Positions 33,136-42,965 of a DNA stretch of 64,000 nucleotides are shown one piece after another. The notes under the pieces are model-generated. The model saw nothing but the letters and a program-made list of their open reading frames with translations, ran no database searches and had not been told where the DNA came from. The stretch's first letter is position 1. Each line of letters begins with the position of its first letter. The position numbers and the translations under genes are program-made. Source of the DNA: Rhizobium sp. Root1212 (GTDB taxonomy: Bacteria > Pseudomonadota > Alphaproteobacteria > Rhizobiales > Rhizobiaceae); assembly GCF_001424985.1 (NCBI RefSeq), contig NZ_LMDA01000001.1, forward strand, positions 1,063,599-1,127,598, written 5' to 3'.

Positions 33136-33657
33136 TCAGGCCGCGGGCGTCGCGCCGGAAAGGGCGGCCTGCAGCTTGCTTTCCTGATCGGGCGAAAGCG
33201 ACGTCTTCAGCACCCGGCCGCGCACGCCTCCGAGTTCGGCCAGCACCTTTTCCGGCTGCACCTTGCGCACCAGCACGAAAAGCGCCGAGGAATTGTTCGG
33301 AATGGTTTCGCCGAGCGACTTGATGAAATCGTCGTCGATGCCGTAGTCGGCAAGCGAGCCGGAAAGCGCGCCCGCCCCCGCGCCGATTGCCCCGCCGATG
33401 GCAAAGCCCGCCAGCGGATTGAGAAACAGCAGCCCGACAAGCCCGCCCCACAGCGACCCGGACAGGAGGCCGGAGGTGGCGCCGACGGCCGTCAGGTTGA
33501 GGCTCTGCTTCAGATGCACCTTGCCCGCCTCGTCGCGCACGACGACGACGGCATCTTCGAGATCGATCAGATATTCCTTCTTGAGGCCGTTCAGCTTCAC
33601 AAGGACGCGATCCGCCTCCTCGGGGTTATCGAAAGCTATGACGATCAAATCCGACAT
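33136..33657 (-). CDS. DUF1269 family membrane-associated protein
   Basis: The 173-residue protein begins with DLIVIAFDNPEEADRVL. A middle block rich in Gly/Ala and Leu (about residues 58-100, SGSLWGGLVGLLFLNPLAGF and GGAIGAGAGALSGSLADYG) looks like glycine-zipper membrane helices. The C-terminal part ends in VRGRVLKTSLSPDQE. This is the DUF1269 architecture; the function is unknown, though such proteins often accompany stress genes. It is convergent with msrB and lies 100 bp downstream of engB on the same strand. Confidence 0.83.
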   Translation of the reverse strand: MSDLIVIAFDNPEEADRVLVKLNGLKKEYLIDLEDAVVVVRDEAGKVHLKQSLNLTAVGATSGLLSGSLWGGLVGLLFLNPLAGFAIGGAIGAGAGALSGSLADYGIDDDFIKSLGETIPNNSSALFVLVRKVQPEKVLAELGGVRGRVLKTSLSPDQESKLQAALSGATPAA

Positions 33658-33757
33658 GATGTTCTCCTTTCCCTCGATGACCGCGACAGAGGCGGCAACG
33701 GGTAGGTAGGGCGGAATTCATGTCAGGGTAGTGACAGCGCTATTTTGCCGCGGCTTC

Positions 33758-34411
33758 CTACTGCGAGATCACCGTTTCGATCGCGCCGCGCAGATCATCG
33801 AGGCCGGCCGCCTTTTCCGAGGAGGTCGCCAGCACTTCCGGGAAGGCGGCCGGGTGCTTCTTGATCTTCTCCAGCGTCTCGGCGATCAGTTTTGGCACCG
33901 CCGGTTCCTTGATCTTGTCGGTCTTGGTCAACACGATCTGGTAGGAGACGGCCGCCTTGTCGAGCAGGTCGAGAACCTCGTCATCGTTCTTCTTGATGCC
34001 GTGGCGGCTGTCGATCAGCACGTAGACGCGCTTCAGCGTGGCGCGGCCGCGCAGGTAATCGAACACCAGCTTCGTCCAGGCATCGACGTTTTCCTTCGGC
34101 GCCTGCGCATAGCCGTAACCGGGCATATCGACCAGCGCCATCGGCGGCAGGTCTCCGTCGGCGCCCGAAAAGCCGTCCGGCACGAAATAGTTAAGCTCCT
34201 GGGTGCGACCCGGCGTATTGGAGGTGCGCGCCAGCCCCTTTTGTCCGACGAGCGCATTGATCAGCGACGACTTGCCGACATTCGAGCGGCCGGCAAAAGC
34301 GATCTCGGCCGGTCCCTCGGGCGGCAGGAACTTCATCGAAGGCACGCCGCGGATGAAAATCCAGGGCCGGCCGAACAGCGGCTTGTCGTCCTCGGGCTTT
34401 CTGTCGGTCAT
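33758..34411 (-). CDS. engB: Ribosome biogenesis GTP-binding protein EngB/YsxC
   Basis: The 217-residue GTPase is needed for 50S subunit assembly. It shows G1 [14 protein letters not shown] near residue 41, G2 [14 protein letters not shown] near 63, G3 [13 protein letters not shown] near 93, and G4 TKTDK near 159. In many rhizobia engB follows yidC directly; here a DMT transporter gene and a terminator lie between. The ATG at 34411 follows GGAAGGATG. Confidence 0.95.
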   Translation of the reverse strand: MTDRKPEDDKPLFGRPWIFIRGVPSMKFLPPEGPAEIAFAGRSNVGKSSLINALVGQKGLARTSNTPGRTQELNYFVPDGFSGADGDLPPMALVDMPGYGYAQAPKENVDAWTKLVFDYLRGRATLKRVYVLIDSRHGIKKNDDEVLDLLDKAAVSYQIVLTKTDKIKEPAVPKLIAETLEKIKKHPAAFPEVLATSSEKAAGLDDLRGAIETVISQ

Positions 34412-34468
34412 GGTGCATCCTTCCGGGCTTTTTTCTCCCTTGGGGCTTTGCGGTTTTGGCGGTCCTTG

Positions 34469-35383
34469 TCAAGTTCGCCGTGACAAACGCTGCTGCCGCA
34501 GCAATTCAATCGTCAGATAGGAGAGAAGCGCAATCAGCACGACCGAACCGCCGATGATGGTGTTGAGGCTCGGGATCTCGTTGTGGATGAGCGCCACCCA
34601 GAGCGGCGCCAGCACCGTCTCGGCCGTGCCGAACAGTGCCGCGAGTGCTGCCGGAACCAGCCGCGCGCCGGTGACGAACAGGGCAAGGCCCAGCCCAAAA
34701 TTCAACGCCCCAAACACGATCAGGATACCGAAATCCGCCGGGCTGACGGCAAAGCCCGAGGTTTGTGAGGCCGCCAGCGTGCCGGCGATGATCGTGCCGA
34801 GGCAGACGGCCGGCGTCATGCGCACATGGGCGTATCGCCGGGTAATGACGGTCGCCAGCGAAAAGACCAAGGCGATCAGCAGGGCCAGCGCATCGCCGAT
34901 CGGCGAGACGGTGCCGCTCAGCGAATCCGACACCATGACCAGCACGCCGCAGATGACGGCGGCGATCGCCACCCAGGTCGAACCTGCCACCCGCTCTCGA
35001 AACACGAACCAGCCGATCAGGGCGGCGATCAGCGGCACGCTCGCCTGCAAGAGCATGATATTGGCAACCGTCGTATAGCTGAGCGCCAGCACGAAGGAGG
35101 TGGAGGCCGTGGCAAAGCAGCAGCCGACCGCGATGCCGGGAATACCCATATCTCGGAACAGCCGCAGGACACCCCTGGCGCCGTCCCGCGACAGCATGAA
35201 ACCGATGAGGAAAAGCGCCGCAAACAGCGAGCGCCAGAAGACGATGGTCCAGCCGTCCTGAACCTCCAGAAACCGCGCCAGCGTGCCGCCAAAGCTCCAG
35301 ACGACCGCCGAGCCGAGAACCAGCATCAGCCCTTGTGTCTGGGTGAGTTGCCCTGAGGCCGGCTCGGACGGGGACAGCGACAT
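34469..35383 (-). CDS. DMT-superfamily transporter (EamA domains)
   Basis: The 304-residue inner-membrane protein has ten predicted hydrophobic helices in two EamA repeats: one from the first GSAVVWSFGGTLARFLEV segment to about residue 140, the second beginning near VSPIGDALALLIALVFSLA. EamA proteins export or import metabolites such as amino acids; the substrate is unknown. It lies between yidC and engB on the same strand, downstream of the yidC terminator and 57 bp before engB. It probably forms its own unit with engB. Confidence 0.88.
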   Translation of the reverse strand: MSLSPSEPASGQLTQTQGLMLVLGSAVVWSFGGTLARFLEVQDGWTIVFWRSLFAALFLIGFMLSRDGARGVLRLFRDMGIPGIAVGCCFATASTSFVLALSYTTVANIMLLQASVPLIAALIGWFVFRERVAGSTWVAIAAVICGVLVMVSDSLSGTVSPIGDALALLIALVFSLATVITRRYAHVRMTPAVCLGTIIAGTLAASQTSGFAVSPADFGILIVFGALNFGLGLALFVTGARLVPAALAALFGTAETVLAPLWVALIHNEIPSLNTIIGGSVVLIALLSYLTIELLRQQRLSRRT

Positions 35384-35505
35384 GGAGGCTTCCGATCTGG
35401 CGATGACATCGGCCGGCGCACGGATGCGCCTTTATGCCTTGATAATCGGCTTTTCATCCGCAGGCTCCGGTAGTGGCGACATCGGCCCGTCGCAATTCGC
35501 ACGAA

Positions 35506-35535
35506 AAAGCCCCGGAAACGGATCTCCGGGGCTTT
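35506..35535 (-). terminator. Rho-independent terminator after yidC
   Basis: AAAGCCCCGG and CCGGGGCTTT make a 10-bp stem with a 10-nt loop and a T-tract on the minus strand, 24 bp past the yidC stop. It closes the rpmH-rnpA-yidC unit. Confidence 0.88.
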
Positions 35536-35559
35536 GATATTTCGACCGAAGGACGGCGG

Positions 35560-37347
35560 CTACTCCGCCGGTTTCGGTTTCTTCGAGAACAGCCCTTTCA
35601 GGTTGTCGAACAGCTCGATCTTGGCGCCGTGGCGCTTCATGATGAAGGCCTGCTGGATGATCGACAGGGTGTTGTTCCAGGCCCAGTATATCACGAGACC
35701 GGCCGGGAAGCTCGACAGCATGAAGGTGAAGACGACAGGCATCCAGGTGAACAGCATCGCCTGGGTCGGGTCCGGCGGCGTCGGGTTCATGCGCATCTGC
35801 AGGAACATGGTGACACCCATGACCAGCGGCCAGACGCCGATCATCAGCATATGCGGCACTTCGAACGGGATGAGGCCGAAGAGGTTGAACACCGAGGTCG
35901 GATCGGGCGCCGAAAGGTCCTGAATCCAGCCGAAGAACGGCGCATGGCGCATTTCGATGGTGACGTAGATGACCTTGTAGAGCGCGAAGAACACCGGAAT
36001 CTGGAACACGATCGGCCAGCAGCCGGCAACCGGATTGATCTTCTCGTCCTTGTAGAGCTGCATCATCGCCTGCTGCAGGCCCATGCGGTCGTCGCCGAAC
36101 TTCTTCTTCAGTTCCTCCATCTTCGGCTGAACCTTCTTCATGTTCGCCATGGAAGCGTACTGCTTGCTGGCAAGCGGGAAGAACAGCGCCTTGACGACGA
36201 TGGTGGTCATCAGGATCGCCACGCCGAAGTTGCCAAAGAAATGGAAGAAGAAATCCATCAGTTTGAACATCGGCTTGGTGATGAAGTAGAACCAGCCCCA
36301 GTCGATCAGGAGGTCGAACTGCGGAATGTTGTAGGAGGTCTCGTAGCTGGAGATCAGCGGAACCTGCTTTGCGCCGGCGAAGATCAGGTTCTTCAGCTCG
36401 ACGCTCTGGCCGGCGGCAACCGTGACCGGGTCCTGCTTGTAGTCCGACTGGAAGCGCTCGCGACCGTCGGTGAAGTGCGAATAGCGGGCCTCGTAGGGCG
36501 TCGCCTGCGGCGGCACGATGGCGGTCGCCCAGTATTTGTCGGTGATGCCGAGCCAGCCGGTGGTTGCCTTGCCCGGCTCGACCGGGGCGTCGTTTTCGAC
36601 CTTGGCGTATTTGACTTCCTGCAGGCCGTGATCGCCGAGAACGCCGATGAAGCCTTCATGCAGCACGTAGACGCTCGGGGTCGCGGGCTTGGAGAAGCGG
36701 GTGACGCGGCCATAGCCGGAAAGCGCGACAGGCTCGGCGCTGCCGTTGGTGATCTTGTCGTTCACCTGGAACATATAGTGTTCATCGACCGAGATGGTGC
36801 GGTCGAAGGTGACGCCTTTTTCGTTGGTATAGGTCAGCGTGACCGGGGTCGATTGGGTCAGCGTCGTGCCGCTCTTCAGCGTCCAGACGGTCTGCGGGCC
36901 GGGGGCAGCACCGGTCGCCTCGTTGCCGACATAGCCGAGTTCGGTGAAATAGCCGTCCTTGGTTTCGGCCGGGCTCAGAAGCGTGATGATCGGGCTCTTG
37001 TCATCGACCGTCTCGTGGTAATCCTTGAGCTTCAGGTCGTCGAAACGGGCGCCGGTCAGGCTGATGGAGCCGCTGAGAGCCGGCGTGTCGATGGTAACGC
37101 GGGCGGACTTGGCCAGCGACTGGTCGCGGCTTTCGCCCGTGCCGGGAACGGCGGCGTTGTTCGTGGCGCCCGGAAGAGCGGGCGTCGCGGCGTTTTCGCC
37201 GGTCGCCTTCGGCTTCAGAAGCTCCGCCTGCTGGGCAGCGGTCTGCTCGGCCTTCATCTTGGGGCTGACGTAGAGGAACTGCCAGGCGATGAGGATCAGC
37301 ACGGACAGGGCGATCGCCACGAAGTAGTTGCGGTTATTTTCCATCAT
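35560..37347 (-). CDS. yidC: Membrane protein insertase YidC
   Basis: The 595-residue inner-membrane insertase has an N-terminal TM helix ([20 protein letters not shown]), a large periplasmic beta-sandwich (about residues 65-350), and a conserved C-terminal five-helix core (about 365-575). Core marks include [40 protein letters not shown], and [20 protein letters not shown]. It inserts and folds membrane proteins with or without SecYEG. Its start overlaps the end of rnpA by 14 bases, so translation is likely coupled. A terminator follows. Confidence 0.97.
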   Translation of the reverse strand: MMENNRNYFVAIALSVLILIAWQFLYVSPKMKAEQTAAQQAELLKPKATGENAATPALPGATNNAAVPGTGESRDQSLAKSARVTIDTPALSGSISLTGARFDDLKLKDYHETVDDKSPIITLLSPAETKDGYFTELGYVGNEATGAAPGPQTVWTLKSGTTLTQSTPVTLTYTNEKGVTFDRTISVDEHYMFQVNDKITNGSAEPVALSGYGRVTRFSKPATPSVYVLHEGFIGVLGDHGLQEVKYAKVENDAPVEPGKATTGWLGITDKYWATAIVPPQATPYEARYSHFTDGRERFQSDYKQDPVTVAAGQSVELKNLIFAGAKQVPLISSYETSYNIPQFDLLIDWGWFYFITKPMFKLMDFFFHFFGNFGVAILMTTIVVKALFFPLASKQYASMANMKKVQPKMEELKKKFGDDRMGLQQAMMQLYKDEKINPVAGCWPIVFQIPVFFALYKVIYVTIEMRHAPFFGWIQDLSAPDPTSVFNLFGLIPFEVPHMLMIGVWPLVMGVTMFLQMRMNPTPPDPTQAMLFTWMPVVFTFMLSSFPAGLVIYWAWNNTLSIIQQAFIMKRHGAKIELFDNLKGLFSKKPKPAE

Positions 37348-37729
37348 TCTTTCCTGGAGCCGGTCGGCGGCCGTGAATATTCTTGCTGCTTTCGATGCGA
37401 TCGCAAAGCCCCTTCGTCAGCCGCTCGAAAGGGGCAGTCAAAAGCTCGCGTCTGGCGACAATCACATAGTCGTGTCCGGGCTTCATTGCAAATCCGGCGG
37501 AAAGTCGCACGGCCTCTTTCAGGCGGCGGCGCATCCGGTTGCGCTCGACGGCATTGCCGTGTTTCTTGGTCACCGTGAAACCGACGCGCGGGGCGCTCTC
37601 CGGTTCCTTGCGATCTAGAACTTCGAGAAGGAACAGCGGGCCCTTGCGCTTTTGACCTTCGCGGACTGCGAGGAACTGCGGCCGGCTCTTGAGCCGCCCG
37701 GCAGTTGTCTTGTGGTCGTCAGACGTCAT
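37334..37729 (-). CDS. rnpA: Ribonuclease P protein component
   Basis: The 131-residue basic protein binds the P RNA for 5' maturation of tRNAs. The family signature [14 protein letters not shown] near residue 62 and the preceding [13 protein letters not shown] are intact. It lies between rpmH and yidC, as in most bacteria, and its last 14 bases overlap yidC. An extended charged C-terminus ([18 protein letters not shown]) is typical of alphaproteobacteria. Confidence 0.95.
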   Translation of the reverse strand: MTSDDHKTTAGRLKSRPQFLAVREGQKRKGPLFLLEVLDRKEPESAPRVGFTVTKKHGNAVERNRMRRRLKEAVRLSAGFAMKPGHDYVIVARRELLTAPFERLTKGLCDRIESSKNIHGRRPAPGKNDGK

Positions 37730-37832
37730 GCGCCAACGCTCTTGAATTCGACACCCGGAAACCGGAATACCGAAAGCCGCGCATGGCGTATCCCGGTTCG
37801 ATGAAACGGAAGACGCTCATGCGCCGCAGGCC

Positions 37833-37970
37833 TTAGGCCGACAGACGCTTGCGGCCACGTGCCCGGCGGGCAACGATAACCTTGCGGCCACCCTTGGTGG
37901 CGATACGTGCACGGAAGCCGTGACGGCGCTTGCGAACAAGCTTGGACGGTTGGTAGGTACGCTTCGTCAT
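37833..37970 (-). CDS. rpmH: 50S ribosomal protein L34
   Basis: A 45-residue, Arg/Lys-rich protein is read here. It opens [19 protein letters not shown] and ends ARGRKRLSA, which is L34 throughout. It is the first gene of rpmH-rnpA-yidC. The start is at 37970. A good vegetative promoter sits 115 bp upstream at 38085-38113. The 103-bp gap to rnpA is ordinary. Confidence 0.96.
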   Translation of the reverse strand: MTKRTYQPSKLVRKRRHGFRARIATKGGRKVIVARRARGRKRLSA

Positions 37971-38364
37971 TTATTTTAATACCGCGGTGTGCGGCCCTTC
38001 TTGAGTTTGCTTTTTAGCAAGGAGCGTTATCGTCAGGACACGGCGTTGCCGCAGGGCAAGGGGACTTGTCCAGACGTGCGCGGCTTATAAGTGCAAATAA
38101 GCGGGCGAGTCAATCGCGCGGCCAAGAAATGCCGGATCTCCCGGCGTTTGCGCCGAAAAAGCAGCAGCCTTCCAGAAAAGCCAGCCTCGATACTTGGGCC
38201 GGCAAAGGCGAAGGATGAGCAGACTTGCCTCAACAGCGGGTTAACAGGCAACTGCTAGAATAATTTGTATGACTGAAAACATCCGTTAACCACGCTCGAC
38301 TTAGGCTCGCCGGGTTATGTGGGCCGTGCTTTCGGGGTCACATCGTCATCGAGGACCCTAATCC
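37971..38364. other. 394-bp divergent gap between rpmH and the chemoreceptor gene
   Basis: It holds the rpmH promoter (38085-38113) and an AT-rich leader on that side. Facing the chemoreceptor gene I see a TAGAAT at 38256 but no well-spaced -35, and no ribosome site better than GAGGACCC before the ATG at 38365. A 72-codon frame on the minus strand (38033-38251) overlaps the promoter and looks non-coding. Confidence 0.5.
38085..38113 (-). promoter_or_regulatory. Sigma-70 promoter of rpmH-rnpA-yidC
   Basis: On the minus strand TTGACT (38108-38113) and TTATAA (38085-38090) are separated by exactly 17 bp, followed by a 114-nt leader to the rpmH ATG. Confidence 0.72.
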
Positions 38365-40371
38365 ATGAAAATTCGCGGTAAGATCTACCTGATCGTCGGC
38401 ATCATGAGCTTGATCACGCTCCTGGTCACCGGCATCGCCCTGACGGTCGTCAAGCAATACAACGACAAGCTCCGTCAATTCGACGTCGCCTCCGACCGCG
38501 CTTTCAACGGCGAGCACCTTAACCGGCTCGTGACCGCCGTGGTCATGGATGCGCGCGGCATCTATGCCGCAAAGAGCCTCGAAAAATCCGCGCCCTTCGC
38601 CGAAGGCATCGTCAAGAGCCTCGACAAGATCGATGTACTCCTGAAGGAATGGCGTCCGCTGGTGCCGGCCGAACAGCTCGCCGCCTTCGACGCCGTCGTC
38701 GGCCGCGCCGCCGAATTCCGCACCTTCCGTACGGAAACCGCGCGGCTGGGCACGCAAGTCTCGCCGCAGGCCGCCAACGAACAGGGCAACAACGACCAGA
38801 ACCGCGCCAACCGCAAGGCCTTCCAGGCCGAGATCGACGCCGTCGTCGCCACCGACCTTGCAGCACTCGACGCAATCCAGTCGGAAATCAACGCGATCGA
38901 AGGCAAAATGATCGTGCTCGTGCTGTTGACCGCCGGCATCGGTCTTGCCATCGGCCTCGGCGCCGCCTTTACCATTGCCACCAACCAGCTCAGCCGCCCG
39001 ATCCTGCAGCTGACGGATTCGATGAAGAGCCTCGCCTCCGGCGACCTCGATGCCGACGTTCCCTTCGCCGGCCGCAAGGACGAGATCGGCGAAATGGCCG
39101 CCGCCGTCGAGGTCTTCAAGCGCAACGGCCTTGCCGTGCGCGAAATGAACGCCCAGGAAAGCGCGCTGCGCGAAAAGAGCGCCGACCTGCAGTCGAGCAT
39201 CGCCACCGTCGTTTCGGCCGCCGCCGCCGGCGATTTCAGCCGCCGCATCCACAAGGACTACGGCAATGACGACCTGAACCGCTTTGCCGGCAGCGTCAAC
39301 GAACTGGTCGGCAGCGTCGACAGCGGCATCGCCGAAACCCGCCGCGTCATCGCCAGCCTTGCCGTCGGCGACCTTACGCAATCGATGAACGGCCAGTTCC
39401 AGGGCGCCTTCGCCGAACTGCAGCAGAACGTCAACGACACGCTCGCAACGCTGCAGAAGACCCTGCGCGACGTGCGTGGCGCCACCGACAGCATCAACGG
39501 CAACTCCTCCGAGCTGCGTTCGGCCGCCGACGATCTTTCCAAGCGAACCGAACAGCAGGCCGCGGCGCTGGAGGAAACCTCCGCCGCCCTCGACCAGATC
39601 ACCGCTGCCGTGCGCAACTCCACCGACCGCGCCCAGGAAGCCACCGTCATGGTGACCGAGGCCACGCAGAGCGCTGCCCGCTCCGCCGCCGTCGTCGGCA
39701 AGGCCGTCGATGCCATGGGCCGGATCGAGCAGGCCTCCAGCGAAATCGGCCAGATCACCAACGTCATCGACGAGATCGCCTTCCAGACCAACCTGCTCGC
39801 GCTGAATGCCGGCGTAGAGGCTGCCCGTGCCGGCGATGCCGGCAAGGGTTTCGCCGTCGTCGCCCAGGAAGTGCGCGAGCTTGCCCAGCGGGCTGCCAGC
39901 GCCGCCAAGGACATCAAGGCGCTGATCAGCAAATCCGGCGCGGAAGTGGCGACCGGTGTGCAGTTGGTGCAAGAAACCGGCGAAGTGCTCGGCCAGATCG
40001 AAAGCCGCGTGCTGAAGATCAACGACCACATCCACTCGATCGCCACCGCCGCCCGCGAACAGTCGACCGGGCTCGGCGAGGTCTCGACCGCCGTCAACCA
40101 GATGGACCAGGTCACCCAGCAGAACGCCGCCATGGTCGAGGAGGCCAATGCCGCGACCCACAAGCTCTCCAGCGAAGCCAGCGGCCTTGCAAGCCTCATC
40201 TCGCACTTCAAGCTGGACGAGGGCGGCAGGCAGGCCTCAGGCCCGGCTGCAGCGCGCGACACGGCCCGCCCCGTCGCTTCACCCGCCCGCCGCATGATGG
40301 GTAATGTCGCCCGCGCCTTTGGCGGCGGTGGAAACGCCGCAGTTGCCAGGGACAATTGGGAAGAATTCTGA
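38365..40371 (+). CDS. Methyl-accepting chemotaxis protein
   Basis: The 668-residue chemoreceptor has TM1 (about residues 8-30), a compact periplasmic four-helix-type sensor (about 31-180, not a Cache domain), and TM2 (about 182-208). HAMP domains (about 209-262 and again near 300-350) are followed by the signalling hairpin with the CheW/CheA tip [20 protein letters not shown]. It ends in the pentapeptide NWEEF, the tether that recruits CheR/CheB methylation enzymes. The ligand is unknown. It stands alone, with a terminator after it. Confidence 0.93.
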   Translation: MKIRGKIYLIVGIMSLITLLVTGIALTVVKQYNDKLRQFDVASDRAFNGEHLNRLVTAVVMDARGIYAAKSLEKSAPFAEGIVKSLDKIDVLLKEWRPLVPAEQLAAFDAVVGRAAEFRTFRTETARLGTQVSPQAANEQGNNDQNRANRKAFQAEIDAVVATDLAALDAIQSEINAIEGKMIVLVLLTAGIGLAIGLGAAFTIATNQLSRPILQLTDSMKSLASGDLDADVPFAGRKDEIGEMAAAVEVFKRNGLAVREMNAQESALREKSADLQSSIATVVSAAAAGDFSRRIHKDYGNDDLNRFAGSVNELVGSVDSGIAETRRVIASLAVGDLTQSMNGQFQGAFAELQQNVNDTLATLQKTLRDVRGATDSINGNSSELRSAADDLSKRTEQQAAALEETSAALDQITAAVRNSTDRAQEATVMVTEATQSAARSAAVVGKAVDAMGRIEQASSEIGQITNVIDEIAFQTNLLALNAGVEAARAGDAGKGFAVVAQEVRELAQRAASAAKDIKALISKSGAEVATGVQLVQETGEVLGQIESRVLKINDHIHSIATAAREQSTGLGEVSTAVNQMDQVTQQNAAMVEEANAATHKLSSEASGLASLISHFKLDEGGRQASGPAAARDTARPVASPARRMMGNVARAFGGGGNAAVARDNWEEF

Positions 40372-40394
40372 TCTCCCCGAACGACGAAACCTTC

Positions 40395-40425
40395 AATCCC
40401 GCGGCCCAAACCGCGGGATTTTTGT
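40395..40425 (+). terminator. Rho-independent terminator after the chemoreceptor gene
   Basis: AATCCCGCGG and CCGCGGGATT pair as a 10-bp stem around CCAAA-type loop bases and run into TTTTGTT, 23 bp after the stop. Confidence 0.88.
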
Positions 40426-40485
40426 TGCGCAATGCCTCCGGCACCCGTCGCCGATTGGAAAACCCCTCCGCTTCAGGTTTTTGTC

Positions 40486-40534
40486 TTGCGCATGTCGTTT
40501 CCGCAAAACCGCTGCACACTTTTGCGCGACATGC
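40486..40534. repeat. Short rhizobial palindromic repeat, copy 1
   Basis: GCATGTCG (40490-40497) and CGACATGC (40527-40534) are inverted copies enclosing CGCAAAACCGCTGC. A related copy with the same core lies at 62984-63029 in front of metK's stop. Confidence 0.6.
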
Positions 40535-40588
40535 ACTAATATATGTTTCGACACACGAAACCACACGCGCGAATTTTGCGTATGGGGT

Positions 40589-42103
40589 ATGGAGCGCGCG
40601 TCAATCGAGGAAGCACGGACCCAACCGGACATGACCCAACACGCAACAGGATCGGTGGAGGCGCCGCAGGCGACGGTCGGGCTGATGCGCGGCTTGTCCG
40701 GCAAGCTGCTGCTGCTGACCGTGGTGTCGGTCATGCTCGCCGAAGTGCTGATCTTCGTGCCGTCCGTCGCCAACATGCGCGTGCGCTGGCTGCAGGACCG
40801 CCTGAACACGGCCGCGGCCGCTGGCGTCGTCGTCGACGGCCTGGAGAATGTCGAGCTGCCGCGTCCCCTGCAGGACGAAACGTTGATGGCGACCGACACC
40901 AAGGCCATCGCCATCCGCCGCAAGAACGAATCACGCCTGATCGCCGCTGTCGACATGCCGCCGGAAGTCGATGCGCAATACGACCTGACCGACGTCATGC
41001 CGCTCGAAGCGATCGGCGACGCCTTCCACACGCTGATTTCCGGCGGCGACGAGATCATCCGCGTCTACGCGCCGCTCGGCGAAAGCGATGCGATTATCGA
41101 ACTGGTGATGTCGGATCGCAACCTGCACAAGGCGATGCTGGTCTACGCCCGCAACGTCTTCTTCCTGTCGATAGGACTGTCGCTGTTCACGGCGACGCTG
41201 ATTTTCGTGGCGATCAATCGCATCATGATCACGCCGATTCGCCGGATGACCGCGAGCATGCAGGCCTTTTCCGCCGATCCGTCGGACCCCGCCCGCGTGC
41301 TCACACCCTCCCCCGGACAGGACGAGCTTTCGCTCGCCGGCCAGCATCTCGCCGCCATGCAGCAGCAGTTGCAGAAGACGCTGAAGAGCCAGAAGAACCT
41401 CGCCGATCTCGGCCTTGCCGTCTCCAAGATCAACCACGACATGCGCAACATCCTGTCTTCGGCACAGTTAATCTCCGACCGGCTGTCGGATGTCGACGAT
41501 CCCGTCGTCAAACGCTTCGCCCCAACGCTGCTGCGCACCATCGACCGCGCCGTCGGCTATACGACGGAAGTCCTCTCCTATGGCCGCACCACTGAACAGG
41601 AGCCGCACCGCCGCTTCCTGGCGCTCAGGCCGCTGGTGGTCGACGTCGCAGAGATATTATCGATCGATTCCGCCTCCGGCATCGACTTTCGCAACCATGT
41701 GCCGGAAGACCTGCAGGTGGATGCAGACAGCGAACAGCTCTTCCGCGTCGTCCATAACATCTGCCGCAATGCGGTCCAGGCCCTGCTCAACGACGCCGAC
41801 AGCGGACGCGCCCGCATCGTCACCGTCTCGGCGGTGCGCACCGGTAGCGTCGTCTGCATCACCGTTGACGACACCGGCCCCGGCATGCCGCAAAAGGCGC
41901 GTGAAAACCTGTTCTCCGCCTTCCGTGGCTCGGCTCGCTCCGGCGGCACCGGCCTCGGCCTTGTCATCGCCCGCGAGCTGGTACTCGCCCATGGCGGCAC
42001 GATTTCGCTGGTCGACAAGCCCTCCCCCGGCACACTGTTCCAGATCGAGCTGCCGGACAGGGCCGTGCCGCTCGATGTTTTCCGCTCGCGCCGCCGCCAT
42101 TAA
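40589..42103 (+). CDS. Sensor histidine kinase (orphan)
   Basis: The 504-residue membrane kinase has TM1 (about 37-58), a periplasmic domain (about 60-186), TM2 (about 187-209), a HAMP-like linker, and a phosphoacceptor His283 in SKINHDMRNILSS. A full HATPase domain follows: N-box HNICRNAVQAL near 389, G1 DDTGPGM near 427 and G2 GGTGLGL near 452. No response regulator is adjacent, so its partner is elsewhere. The start is uncertain: ATG at 40589 is chosen, but ATG at 40631 (MTQHATGS) is also possible and neither has a strong ribosome site. Confidence 0.88.
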   Translation: MERASIEEARTQPDMTQHATGSVEAPQATVGLMRGLSGKLLLLTVVSVMLAEVLIFVPSVANMRVRWLQDRLNTAAAAGVVVDGLENVELPRPLQDETLMATDTKAIAIRRKNESRLIAAVDMPPEVDAQYDLTDVMPLEAIGDAFHTLISGGDEIIRVYAPLGESDAIIELVMSDRNLHKAMLVYARNVFFLSIGLSLFTATLIFVAINRIMITPIRRMTASMQAFSADPSDPARVLTPSPGQDELSLAGQHLAAMQQQLQKTLKSQKNLADLGLAVSKINHDMRNILSSAQLISDRLSDVDDPVVKRFAPTLLRTIDRAVGYTTEVLSYGRTTEQEPHRRFLALRPLVVDVAEILSIDSASGIDFRNHVPEDLQVDADSEQLFRVVHNICRNAVQALLNDADSGRARIVTVSAVRTGSVVCITVDDTGPGMPQKARENLFSAFRGSARSGGTGLGLVIARELVLAHGGTISLVDKPSPGTLFQIELPDRAVPLDVFRSRRRH

Positions 42104-42209
42104 GCGCAAGCCTATCTTACCCATCGAACGATGACAGGTAATTTCCCTTTTATTTCAACGAAGTAGATAAATTCTGCAGTCAAAAAGCAAAATTTCTTCG
42201 CAAATTCGC

Positions 42210-42238
42210 TTGCAATCCCCGACCGGACGTTTTAGAGG
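42210..42238 (+). promoter_or_regulatory. Possible promoter of tRNA-Arg
   Basis: TTGCAA at 42210-42215 and TAGAGG at 42233-42238 are 17 bp apart and 35 bp before the tRNA 5' end. Confidence 0.4.
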
Positions 42239-42272
42239 ATCGCCACGCAAGCGGTTGACGCCGCAGCGACAC

Positions 42273-42349
42273 GCACCCGTAGCTCAGCTGGATAGAGCAC
42301 CAGACTACGAATCTGGGGGTCAGGAGTTCGAATCTCTTCGGGTGCGCCA
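42273..42349 (+). tRNA. tRNA-Arg (anticodon ACG)
   Basis: The 77-nt cloverleaf includes an encoded CCA. The acceptor stem GCACCCG/CGGGTGC pairs fully, the D-loop holds AGCTCAGCTGGATAGAGC, the anticodon stem CCAGA/TCTGG encloses CTACGAA (anticodon ACG), and the T-arm holds GGAGTTCGAATCTCT. The ACG anticodon is normally edited to ICG by TadA and reads CGU, CGC and CGA. Confidence 0.97.
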
Positions 42350-42416
42350 TTTCTTCTTTCTTTAAAATCAGTGCATTGACGCGACCTGCGCGGATTGCCG
42401 TGTGATGCGCATCCCG

Positions 42417-42863
42417 TCAATATGGGGATACACACTGGCGACGTCCGCCGTAGTAAGGCTGGAATGTGTTGTCCCAAGCGCGGTACGAGCGGTAGCGATT
42501 GTAGCACCACGACGTATGGGAATTGCCGCCGTAATAGGTGCGCGGCTGCGCGTTCAGGACGCTTCCGAGAAGCGCGCCGGCCGCAAGGCCGCCGATGATC
42601 ACGCCGGCATAATTGTCGTGATGATGATAGTAGCCGTTGTCGTAGCGCCAATGGCGGTTGTTGCCGTATCGCCAGCGGTTATCATTGCCCCAGTTGTGGC
42701 GATCATAGTTCCCGCGAATCCAACGCCTGTCGCGAACCTCTTCCACGCCCGGCATCCTGGCCTGCGACGTCGAGATTGCGGGGACGCCCGGAAAGGCGTG
42801 TGCGGGCATGATGCCCGTAAAGATCGTGGCCAGCGCCACACCGATGGTGGCTATCTTTTTCAT
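42417..42863 (-). CDS. BA14K-family exported protein
   Basis: The 148-residue protein starts at an ATG after GCAGGAGA with a signal peptide ending at PAHAFPG near residue 25. The mature part is rich in Arg, Asn, Tyr and Trp ([15 protein letters not shown]). A short glycine-rich helix follows ([17 protein letters not shown]), then the C-terminal BA14K motif [17 protein letters not shown] with two Cys. BA14K proteins of Brucella and rhizobia are small immunoreactive or lectin-like envelope proteins; the exact function is open. Confidence 0.85.
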   Translation of the reverse strand: MKKIATIGVALATIFTGIMPAHAFPGVPAISTSQARMPGVEEVRDRRWIRGNYDRHNWGNDNRWRYGNNRHWRYDNGYYHHHDNYAGVIIGGLAAGALLGSVLNAQPRTYYGGNSHTSWCYNRYRSYRAWDNTFQPYYGGRRQCVSPY

Positions 42864-42965
42864 GACAGATTCTCCTGCAAATTGTTCAATCGCTTGATCT
42901 TTTGCAGGGTCAACGCGTGACCGACCCACACGGGTCCATCACGGCTTCGTCATCGCCGGCTATTA

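Noticed and set aside
33658-33757. EcfG promoter before the DUF1269 gene
   Set aside because: Only TGAAT...CGTT with the wrong spacing can be found; too weak to support.
35473-37578. Open frame of 701 codons on the plus strand opposite yidC and rnpA
   Set aside because: It is exactly antisense to two well-supported genes, composed of His/Asp/Arg-rich sequence typical of the complement of high-GC coding DNA, and has no recognisable domain.
38033-38251. 72-codon minus-strand frame upstream of rpmH
   Set aside because: It overlaps the well-formed rpmH promoter, lacks a ribosome site and has no recognisable features.
38338-40206. Open frame of 622 codons opposite the first chemoreceptor
   Set aside because: Same artefact; very Gly/Val-rich with no motif, fully antisense to a clear receptor.
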